From Candidatus Nitrosotenuis sp. (GTDB lineage Archaea > Thermoproteota > Nitrososphaeria > Nitrososphaerales > Nitrosopumilaceae), in assembly GCA_004322465.1 (NCBI GenBank), contig SCVO01000033.1, positions 1-40,624 of the forward strand: a stretch of 40,624 nt of DNA, given 5' to 3'. The notes beneath the pieces are model-generated. The model had not been told where the DNA came from. It made no database searches and saw nothing but the letters and a program-made list of their open reading frames with translations. Positions 7,360-14,429 of this stretch are shown here, one piece after another. The translations under genes were made by a program, and so were the position numbers. How positions within the stretch are numbered: the stretch's first letter is position 1; each line of letters begins with the position of its first letter.

Positions 7360-7721
7360 CTTGCAAGCTCAGAATTTATGTGCGCCGTCAGGTCCATGAT
7401 AGTAATCGGTTTTCTGATAAAACACTTGACATCAAGTGTCGGAAACACTTTTTTAAATTCATCATAATAAACCTCAAACGCTGTGAAAAAACAAACTTTC
7501 GAATTTACTCCTTTCTTTTTTATTTCTCGATAAAGTTCAAATCCATTCATTTTGGGCATTCGGATGTCAATGAGCAGTAAATCATATGCGTCAGCACGGT
7601 AATTTTCCAATGCGGTTACTGGGTCGTTGAACGCATCCACTTGAAATCCATTTCTTTGCAGACCGTTTTTGATCGACATTGTTATGTCCGCTTCATCGTC
7701 AACGACTAGAATTTTTTTCAT
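7356..7721 (-). CDS. Single-domain response regulator (CheY-like receiver)
   Basis: A 121-residue receiver domain: acidic pocket VVDDE (7-10), phospho-accepting Asp52 in LLIDIRMPKMNG, the conserved Thr in FFTAFE and Lys in FIRKPI. There is no output domain, so it must act by protein contact. It lies 55 bases downstream of the histidine kinase gene in the same direction and is its likely partner. Its stop overlaps that of the plus-strand gene at 6463. Confidence 0.9.
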   Translation of the reverse strand: MKKILVVDDEADITMSIKNGLQRNGFQVDAFNDPVTALENYRADAYDLLLIDIRMPKMNGFELYREIKKKGVNSKVCFFTAFEVYYDEFKKVFPTLDVKCFIRKPITIMDLTAHINSELAS

Positions 7722-7776
7722 TGTTTATCCATACCAGTCTCTGAATATTTACTTTATTTTACATATAGATATATTT

Positions 7777-8511
7777 TCAAAATAACGGAAGCGTAAAACT
7801 GAACGTTGCTCCATTGCAGTCAATGTTGTTCTGAGCCCAGATGTGTCCACCATGGGCTTCGATGATGCTTTTAGCGATAAACAGCCCCAATCCCAGGCCA
7901 TCATGAGACGTTGAAACAAATTTTGAGAACAGTGCGGATTCTATTGCAGGGTTGATGCCAAGTCCACTGTCCTTTATTGATATTACGATAACGTTTTTCT
8001 TGATTTGTTTTTCGGCAGTTATCGATATGATGCCGTTTGCAGTAAATTTGATTGCGTTCCCCAACAAATTACAGACGACTTGGGTCAGCCTTTCTTTGTC
8101 GGCAGTAATGAAAGTCGGTTTTGAGGGCCTCATTATGACGATATTGTGATAGTTCCCGTCGATGCCCTTGGTCATGTCATATGATACTGACGATATGAGT
8201 TCGGTCAGGTCAAAACTTTCTTTGTTTAATCGAATTGATTGGTTTTCGATGCGCGAAAGATCCAAAAGATTATGAGAAAGCCTCTGGAGTCTTTTTGCAT
8301 TTCTAAGTATAGGTTCCACATATGCGCTGCTTTTTTCAGGGTCTTTCTGCAAAAGTTCAGAAAAAGTTAGAATCGTATGAAGTGGGGCTTTCATTTCATG
8401 GCTGGCAATATTTATGAACTCTACTTGTTTTCGATGTTGCAATATTTCTAAAAAATCCTCGTCGTCAGATCTTGTTTTACTGATATTGATTTCTTTGCTT
8501 GCAGTTATCAA
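7777..8511 (-). CDS. Minimal cytoplasmic sensor histidine kinase
   Basis: A 244-residue kinase. HisKA has His38 in NIASHEMKAPLHT, and the HATPase domain has NLLGNAIKFT, DSGLGI, FSKFVSTS and GLGLGLFI. There is almost no sensor region before the histidine, so an interacting protein may supply the signal. The start is TTG 8511, placed 27 bases after a CTTATATTTTG box, giving a leaderless mRNA. Its promoter shares a long element with gvpA. The response regulator at 7356 follows, and the GvpD/KaiC-like gene lies upstream in the same direction. Confidence 0.88.
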   Translation of the reverse strand: MITASKEINISKTRSDDEDFLEILQHRKQVEFINIASHEMKAPLHTILTFSELLQKDPEKSSAYVEPILRNAKRLQRLSHNLLDLSRIENQSIRLNKESFDLTELISSVSYDMTKGIDGNYHNIVIMRPSKPTFITADKERLTQVVCNLLGNAIKFTANGIISITAEKQIKKNVIVISIKDSGLGINPAIESALFSKFVSTSHDGLGLGLFIAKSIIEAHGGHIWAQNNIDCNGATFSFTLPLF

Positions 8512-8532
8512 CCAATTTATGAAAGATGATTA

Positions 8533-8563
8533 CAAAATATAAGATCGTATGATAGAATGTTCT
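8533..8563 (-). promoter_or_regulatory. Histidine kinase promoter with gvpA-like upstream element
   Basis: On the minus strand, AGAACATTCT (8563-8554) is followed by GATCTTATAT (8546-8537). The 27 bases 8563-8537 differ from the gvpA promoter segment 6330-6304 at only three positions. The TATA-like box sits 27 bases before the TTG start at 8511. Confidence 0.7.
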
Positions 8564-8630
8564 GGTATGATCTTACAGGATCAACAGCATGGCAAGTTAT
8601 CAAACAGTGTATTTTCAGCAAACATGATCA

Positions 8631-10061
8631 TCAGACAACAGGATCAAACAGGATGCGCGGGTATCCGTGGCTTCGGTCTACCATCAAAGCGCACAGATGC
8701 GACCACGGTATTTCTGACTGCATGAACAAGGTCCCGTTTATCTCAAGGAATCGCATGCTGACGTCCGAGTTTCTGGAAATGTAATGAGATATGTCGCTTT
8801 TGTGGCCATGACTTACAACGATGGTCAGGTCGCTGATAGATTTGAGAAGATTCAGCAAATCGATGCCTTTTCCCTCGTCGTTTGCGTCACCGTATTGTCC
8901 CAGAGATTCTGTAGATATGACGCTGAGAAGCATCTTGCCAGGATTTTTCTTTTTTATTGTTTTTGTCGCGTCATATAACGAAAGATGAGTCTTTTCGGCA
9001 CGTTTGCCAGGCGCGGTTTTTCTTTGCAGATCTACCAAAAAGAACAATTTGTCCAATTGTTTTTTGGTTATCTGCAGACATGCCTTGAGATAGTTCGAAA
9101 CGTACTCAGGGTTGGTTTGATCAGAGCGTTGATACAAGACAGAGTTTCCATACGATAGAAAACTGGAGATGAATTGACTCAGAAAAGCCAGTATTGTCTT
9201 CTCGTTCACATTAGAATCCAGGACGACGTTCACAATGCCGTTAAGCGGGAATCCGCCGCCAATTACGCGATCAAGGTCGGCATTTCCGCTTTTGATGAAA
9301 GATCCTTTCAGCAGATTACTTGTTGAGGACATTTGCATCGGCTTAGAATCGGGCGATATTGCAAATTCTGACGGGTTGTATGGCTCGTAGCTATGAAAGA
9401 TGCTGTGATCCAAAGTATACACGTATGACGGCCTGTTTATTCGCACGCCGCGAAGTTTTGATATGAATATTTCACGCAGCAGCCTGTCATTGTGATGCCT
9501 TTGGCGAAGATCTATAATGCCATCAGCTATAAAGTCGAATGTCGGCGCGGACAGATCCTCGCTTATCAGGATCATCTTTGCCTTTGCTCTTTCACGCCAC
9601 GTTTGCAACACTCTGGCATTGTTCATCAGGGCTTCTTTATCCATAAAGTAGCCTATGGTGTCCCAGCTGTCAACAATTATCATTGGGGATTTGTTATCCA
9701 TCAGTTGATTTGTGAGTCTTTCAAACAATGAAACAGGTTCGTCTAATCTTGCATCGATAAAAGACAGCGAATCGGCGTCGACGTCATTTTCAATCAGATC
9801 TGGCAGCTGTGATTTTTTTCTAGCTCCAAAGAACTGTTCTAGCCAAGGATAGTACAGATACAGCTGACTTGGGGATATTCTCGTAGAGATGTACTGAAAG
9901 CCCTCCCTGATGTTCAAGGCCCTCAACAGGGTCAAGGCGAGCGTAGTTTTGCCAGTTCCGGCATTACCCTTGATCAACAATGAATAGGTATCACGTTTGA
10001 CAAATTCCATTAGCTCTGAAGGAATATGGAATGAGTCGGAGGTTGGGAGTTTGTCAGACAT
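8631..10061 (-). CDS. GvpD/KaiC-like P-loop ATPase
   Basis: A 476-residue protein with a KaiC/RecA-type fold. Walker A is KGNAGTGKTT (31-40) and Walker B is MIIVDSWD (about 146-153). A second KaiC-like half begins with SGNADLDRVIGGGFPLNG, but its P-loop position (VLDSNVNEKT) is degenerate. GvpD, the P-loop repressor of haloarchaeal gas vesicle genes, belongs to this group and opens with a similar 'IPxELxxF...YSLLxKGxAGTGKTT' segment. With a gas vesicle operon next door, a GvpD-like regulator is the best reading; a general KaiC-like signalling ATPase is the alternative. It lies upstream of the kinase-regulator pair in the same direction. Confidence 0.7.
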   Translation of the reverse strand: MSDKLPTSDSFHIPSELMEFVKRDTYSLLIKGNAGTGKTTLALTLLRALNIREGFQYISTRISPSQLYLYYPWLEQFFGARKKSQLPDLIENDVDADSLSFIDARLDEPVSLFERLTNQLMDNKSPMIIVDSWDTIGYFMDKEALMNNARVLQTWRERAKAKMILISEDLSAPTFDFIADGIIDLRQRHHNDRLLREIFISKLRGVRINRPSYVYTLDHSIFHSYEPYNPSEFAISPDSKPMQMSSTSNLLKGSFIKSGNADLDRVIGGGFPLNGIVNVVLDSNVNEKTILAFLSQFISSFLSYGNSVLYQRSDQTNPEYVSNYLKACLQITKKQLDKLFFLVDLQRKTAPGKRAEKTHLSLYDATKTIKKKNPGKMLLSVISTESLGQYGDANDEGKGIDLLNLLKSISDLTIVVSHGHKSDISHYISRNSDVSMRFLEINGTLFMQSEIPWSHLCALMVDRSHGYPRILFDPVV

Positions 10062-10117
10062 TAACTATTACTAGGAATTAGTGAATATACGTCAATATTA
10101 GTTTTTTAAAGCACAAC

Positions 10118-10309
10118 TTATGCGTAATTTGCAATCGGGATTAGGTCGGCATCAGGTATTGACCGTTGGCTTTGTTCTTTCTCTACAGCATCCCAGCAGG
10201 ACTTGTGATACCACTCTGTGCCATATAGAATGTCCCCCTCAGATATCTCCATGACTTTTTTACACAAGGAGCATTTTGGTATCAGAGGAGTTTGCTGATG
10301 CACGGTCAT
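10118..10309 (-). CDS. Small LIM-like zinc-binding protein
   Basis: About 63 residues from ATG 10309, just after the stop of the upstream adhesin gene (10317). A frame open to 10360 would overlap that gene. The segment CSLCKKVMEISEGDI...EWYHKSCW gives two Cys-x2-Cys/His-x2-Cys pairs, one zinc site of LIM or zinc-ribbon type. Single tiny zinc proteins of this sort recur in the window (25911, 28497). It may be cotranscribed with the adhesin. Function unknown. Confidence 0.6.
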   Translation of the reverse strand: MTVHQQTPLIPKCSLCKKVMEISEGDILYGTEWYHKSCWDAVEKEQSQRSIPDADLIPIANYA

Positions 10310-10316
10310 TTTATTT

Positions 10317-11885
10317 TCATTGAGTAATTGCATACGTGTCTCCTCCAAAGATACTGGCAATGCTCGATATTATTTCCGTATTAGCAGATCCGTACACCTT
10401 GATGCTTGCAGCAAGCGGAAAGTGATACATTCCGACATCCAATGTCACAGTGCTGTTTGACACTGGCGCAGTTGCCAACACATTCCCTGATGAATCCACC
10501 ACATCAATTCTAGAGGCAATCGGCGGAATGTCAGTTACCCGGATTGTTTCACCCTTTGCAGTATAGTAGTCATCGTATACACCGTACAGCATTTGTGCAT
10601 GCGAGTTCTGCGGCTCTAAGAAGTACAGGAATGGTCCTGGCATTTGTAGATCAATCATATTGTTTTCGTAGACTTTGGTTCCATCCAAGTACACTTTGAG
10701 ATAGTTGTTGCCGTTTGTGATTATTGTACAGTCTCGTGTCAACGGTTGGTTTGATGAAAGGTCAGACCACAGTACCTCGAAGTCCGTTGCGTGAGTAACA
10801 TCTCCAAATGTCCTAATAATGTGCCAGCTTGTTCCGGCAGTGCTGGTTATGGACACGCATGTAACATAGTTGATTCTGCCATCGGAGGTTTGCACATACA
10901 AACCGTTTTGGAAAAAGTCTCCAGAGATGGTTCGTACCGGGGTGGATATTTTGGCATGGAATAACGTGGCGTTAGACGGTGCCACTACCGCATAATATCC
11001 TGCATATGTGCCGTTTGTAGGCGTTTGCACCCCCAAGTGCAATCCCTGAGAATCTTTGAAGAGATCTGTTGGTGCAGGCGGATTAAAGTATGAAAACGCA
11101 CTTCCTCCATAGCGCCAGTAGCTTTGGCTTGCCTCCAGTTCCTGCCTTGTCTTGGTTTCGTTGTTCAGTGGATCAAATGCGATTAGTCCAGACTGAAGTT
11201 TAGTGATGGCAAAATCTGCCACAGGGTTTATTGTGATAAACACGTTAGATGTACCTTGGCCGCCATGTCCGTCAGAGACAGTGTATGAAAACGAGTCCTG
11301 CCCGTTGTAATTTGGATTTGGGGTGTATGTGACGGCATTACCGGCAGTGATTACAGTGCTACCGTTAGAGCCAGGAGTTGCAGAACTAATCACTAGCGAG
11401 TCTCCATCCACGTCGGAATCATTGGAAAGTACGTTCACTGTAACGGAATTGTCCTCATCTGTTGTGGCAGAATCATTTACAGCGTTTGGATTATCATTTA
11501 CTGAAACAACAGATACCGAGACAGAGGCTGTATCAGACACTATGCCGTCAGAGACAGTATACTTGAAAGAAGCTGCGCCAAACCAATCTTTGGTCGGATT
11601 GTATGTAATAGTATTATCGCTGTTTATCACAGCGTTGCCATTTGAAGGCGCTGTAATTGAGATGACAGCAGGTTTGCCCAATCCAATATAGCTGTCATTA
11701 TCCAGTACGCGAATTTTCGCGGCAGTATCTTCGTTTGTAGATGCAGAATCATTTTTGGCAACAAGAAGCGGGGTCGGAGGAGGCAGAATTTGTGCTTGGC
11801 TGACAACCAGATGATTACCGATGATGAGAAAGAAAAAAATAGAAGAAAGTGTAATTAAATAAAAATGCGCTTTCAACAATCCCAT
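10317..11885 (-). CDS. Secreted adhesin-like protein with two Ig/cadherin-type repeats
   Basis: A 522-residue protein with a signal peptide (about 8-32). Two tandem repeats of about 90 residues follow, each with 'NDSAxTxED...VLxNDS' and 'YTVSDG', the signature of bacterial Ig-like/cadherin-like (Big/VCBS type) domains, which often bind calcium. After about residue 225 comes a domain of about 220 residues with FSYFNPP, YLKVYLDGTKVYENN and FLYFLEPQ, resembling a concanavalin-like beta sandwich. No C-terminal anchor is obvious. Likely cell-surface or matrix protein. A palindrome AGAAC-N3-GTTCT (11926-11938) lies next to its TATA box. Confidence 0.75.
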   Translation of the reverse strand: MGLLKAHFYLITLSSIFFFLIIGNHLVVSQAQILPPPTPLLVAKNDSASTNEDTAAKIRVLDNDSYIGLGKPAVISITAPSNGNAVINSDNTITYNPTKDWFGAASFKYTVSDGIVSDTASVSVSVVSVNDNPNAVNDSATTDEDNSVTVNVLSNDSDVDGDSLVISSATPGSNGSTVITAGNAVTYTPNPNYNGQDSFSYTVSDGHGGQGTSNVFITINPVADFAITKLQSGLIAFDPLNNETKTRQELEASQSYWRYGGSAFSYFNPPAPTDLFKDSQGLHLGVQTPTNGTYAGYYAVVAPSNATLFHAKISTPVRTISGDFFQNGLYVQTSDGRINYVTCVSITSTAGTSWHIIRTFGDVTHATDFEVLWSDLSSNQPLTRDCTIITNGNNYLKVYLDGTKVYENNMIDLQMPGPFLYFLEPQNSHAQMLYGVYDDYYTAKGETIRVTDIPPIASRIDVVDSSGNVLATAPVSNSTVTLDVGMYHFPLAASIKVYGSANTEIISSIASIFGGDTYAITQ

Positions 11886-11925
11886 CTATCGTCTGAAGTT
11901 TATCTGAATTTGCGTAGAAATTACC

Positions 11926-11950
11926 AGAACAACGTTCTAGATATATTTTA
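11926..11950 (-). promoter_or_regulatory. Adhesin gene promoter with AGAAC/GTTCT palindrome
   Basis: TAAAATATAT (11950-11941 on the minus strand) is a good TATA box about 58 bases before the ATG at 11885. Just downstream is AGAACGTTGTTCT (11938-11926), an inverted repeat with 5-bp arms that recalls the AGAACA motifs before gvpA and the kinase. Confidence 0.5.
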
Positions 11951-12012
11951 GAAAAACAATCGTGATCGTTGCAGGAAAATGGAACAATATACCATAACAT
12001 TCCACCAAATTC

Positions 12013-12020
12013 TTTTTATA
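12013..12020 (+). promoter_or_regulatory. TATA box of the 12044 gene
   Basis: TTTTTATA followed by ATA lies 26 bases before the ATG at 12044, the spacing for a leaderless transcript. This supports the internal ATG as start. Confidence 0.6.
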
Positions 12021-12043
12021 ATAATATCTCTAGTGTGATAATT

Positions 12044-12313
12044 ATGAAATACCGCAGTAGAACCGAGATAGTTGAAATGATTCTCGAAGCTGCTAGAATA
12101 GGTGCGACTAAGACAAAAATAATGTACAAGGCATACCTGTCGTACACCCAAGTCAAGGAATATCTATCGTTCTTGTTGGAAAATGATCTTGTGAAATACG
12201 AAGAAGGCTCGCAAGTATACAGAATAACCGAAAAGGGCCTGCACTTCCTACAAGTCTACGGAGAGATAAGCGATCTAGTAACTCCAAAATCAAACGGCAA
12301 AAAGGGATATTGA
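12044..12313 (+). CDS. Winged-helix transcription regulator
   Basis: An 89-residue protein: RSRTEIVEMILEAARIGATK, then a recognition-helix region LSYTQVKEYLSFLLENDLV and a wing VYRITEKGLHFLQVY. This is the small winged-helix family common in Thaumarchaeota, with paralogues here at 24641 and 28041. It should bind DNA. The ATG at 12044 is chosen over the longer open frame (from 11969) because of the promoter position and the family start. It lies just upstream of TFB-1 but about 200 bases apart. Confidence 0.8.
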   Translation: MKYRSRTEIVEMILEAARIGATKTKIMYKAYLSYTQVKEYLSFLLENDLVKYEEGSQVYRITEKGLHFLQVYGEISDLVTPKSNGKKGY

Positions 12314-12511
12314 TATCAAGTTAGATTAGAAAAAAAAGTGCGCATCCCACTATCAGATTTTTTAGTGCGTTATCAAATTAAGTTTTTTATTTTTATGTGA
12401 TATTTTTTACGCGAATTTTTCATATAACATTTTTCATACAAATTTTAACTTAAACAGTTATAGAGATATCCGACAAAGTGTTTTAAAACGAGTTATAGTT
12501 GAAGTTGGTCT

Positions 12512-13510
12512 ATGTTGCAAAAAATAAACTCAGAAATAATAATTCAAACAAAATGCGGCGTGTGCAGTGGATCTTTAATTTTTGATGCAGACACTGGTGA
12601 AAAACTCTGTAACAGGTGTGGGATCGTCATGCCGCCCATGTCAGAAGTATCAGGCAAGTCAAATTCATTATTGAGAAACATCGAACACCACAGTGCGCCG
12701 GAGATGCACACAAACCACATGATGTACGATGTGTCTTTGCCGTCGTTTATTGGCGAGAAGAACATCGATGCAAACGGCAAACGGATTGACAGATTTTATA
12801 CTGATAAGATGAGAAGGTTAGACAGACGTACGCTTTCCAATGATCCAAAGATACGCAACTTGAACAAAGCGATAAGGGAGATTCGCAGAATAACTGAGAT
12901 ATTGGGAATGAAAACGCTGATTGCAGAGCGAGCTGCATACATATACAAAAAAGCCTTTGGACAGGGGCTCATCAGAGGCAGATCAATTAGCGGAATTGCG
13001 GCAGCCTCGATATACGTTGCATGCAAAGAGCTTGACATACCACGTTCGGTAGACGAGATTGAAAATCTCATAGGAGGCATCAACAAGAAAAATGTTTTGC
13101 GATACTACAAGCTATTGTTAAAGCAGATGAACCTCAGTGTCGGTCTTCCTAGTCCCATAGCACATCTGTCGCGCATCTCGAAACGAGCAGGACTGAGCGG
13201 CAGGACTGAGAGAAGGGCACTAGACATGCTGTCCAAAGTAGGCACAGATTCAACACTGGTTGGCAAAAAGCCCATTTCAATTGCGGCGGCGGTGCTTTAT
13301 TTGGCGGCGTTGCAGACTAGAGAACATACGACGCAGTTGAGGATAGCTATCGCGTCAGATCTGACTACCATCACAATTCGCAAAAGATGCGTAGAGATAA
13401 CACGTATTTTAGAAAGACTCAGGCCCCAGGCTCATGTCGAGTTAGATGAAACGAGTTTGTCGAGCGAACAGGCACCGATTACAGTTGAACAAATAATTGA
13501 ACTACTCTAG
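12512..13510 (+). CDS. tfb: Transcription initiation factor B (TFB-1)
   Basis: A 332-residue TFIIB homologue. The N-terminal zinc ribbon is intact (CGVCSGSLIFDADTGEKLC then NRCG, about 16-42), followed by a B-reader/linker and two cyclin-like repeats (RRITEILGM..., SISGIAAASIYVACKELDIP and SIAAAVLYLAALQ). TFB recruits RNA polymerase to TBP-bound promoters. Three TFBs lie in this window, so they are likely specialised. A TTTTAAAA box 27 bases before the ATG suggests a leaderless mRNA. The end overlaps the phosphatase gene. Confidence 0.95.
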   Translation: MLQKINSEIIIQTKCGVCSGSLIFDADTGEKLCNRCGIVMPPMSEVSGKSNSLLRNIEHHSAPEMHTNHMMYDVSLPSFIGEKNIDANGKRIDRFYTDKMRRLDRRTLSNDPKIRNLNKAIREIRRITEILGMKTLIAERAAYIYKKAFGQGLIRGRSISGIAAASIYVACKELDIPRSVDEIENLIGGINKKNVLRYYKLLLKQMNLSVGLPSPIAHLSRISKRAGLSGRTERRALDMLSKVGTDSTLVGKKPISIAAAVLYLAALQTREHTTQLRIAIASDLTTITIRKRCVEITRILERLRPQAHVELDETSLSSEQAPITVEQIIELL

Positions 13511-14426
13511 ACATTTTGTTCCTCAAGTACGCCCAGACGATTTCCTGTCGGACATAGATTCAACTATCAAGATTTTACAAAATCAAAAAAACTTACAGTA
13601 CATACAAGGGGGAGCCGTCAGCGGCGATTTGATAGAGCTGAAAATACCCGAAAGCCTTGTTATTGTAGGGGATCTTCATGGAGACCTCAAGTCGTTGCTC
13701 ACCATAATGCATGAGATCACATTTCAGAAATTTTTGGCTAATTCAAATAACAAGTTGATTTTCCTTGGAGACTACATCAACAGAGGAAGTAATTCGATAC
13801 AAGTTTTGCGAGTATTGTTCTATCTTAAACGAGAATACCCAGATTCTGTCATTTTGTTATGCGGTAATCACGAAGCGATGGAAAGGTATCATTGTTCGGC
13901 ACATACCTTGCCTCAGGAATTAGAGAATTATTTCGGAAGTCGTGGAATTGTCATCTATGACAAATTGTTGTCGTTGTTCAGACTGCTTCCCAAAGTCACG
14001 ATCATTGAAAACCAGTTGTTATTGGTGCACGGTGGAGTTCCCACGTCCATCGGCGAGGCTAGATTTCGAGACGCAGTCATATGTAAAAGTGAAGACATTC
14101 TAGAAGAGCTGTTGTGGAATGATCCCAGATCAGACATACCGAACAATATGGATTGGGTTGAATCAAGAAGGGGCTTTGGTAAGCATTTTGGGAAAAACAT
14201 AACAAAAAAACGCCTGATGGAAACTGGGACCAAAGTGATTGTAAGAGGCCATGAGCCATGCTTTGGATTCAGAATAGATCATGATGATATGGTATTGACT
14301 GTCTTTTCAAACACGGAGGCATACCAAAAGTTCGATGCAGCCTATGTCTTTGTCACTAAAGACGAGCTGCTGGCTGTGAAAAATGCGTCTGATCTTGCGC
14401 AGCACGTACAAAAAATAAAAAAGTAA
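13497..14426 (+). CDS. PPP-family serine/threonine protein phosphatase
   Basis: A 309-residue metallophosphoesterase with the PPP signature motifs in order: GDLHGD (about 59-64), GDYINRG (GDxVDRG type), GNHE, LLVHGG and RGHE. These bind two metal ions and define protein phosphatases of the PP1/PP2A type. It starts at TTG 13497, overlapping the end of TFB-1 by 14 bases, so both are translated from one mRNA. Dephosphorylation of TFB or of a kinase product is an attractive but untested idea. Confidence 0.9.
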   Translation: MNYSRHFVPQVRPDDFLSDIDSTIKILQNQKNLQYIQGGAVSGDLIELKIPESLVIVGDLHGDLKSLLTIMHEITFQKFLANSNNKLIFLGDYINRGSNSIQVLRVLFYLKREYPDSVILLCGNHEAMERYHCSAHTLPQELENYFGSRGIVIYDKLLSLFRLLPKVTIIENQLLLVHGGVPTSIGEARFRDAVICKSEDILEELLWNDPRSDIPNNMDWVESRRGFGKHFGKNITKKRLMETGTKVIVRGHEPCFGFRIDHDDMVLTVFSNTEAYQKFDAAYVFVTKDELLAVKNASDLAQHVQKIKK

Positions 14427-14429
14427 TGG

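Noticed and set aside
11323-11691. Plus-strand frame of 122 codons
   Set aside because: Shadow of the Ig-like repeats of the adhesin gene on the other strand.
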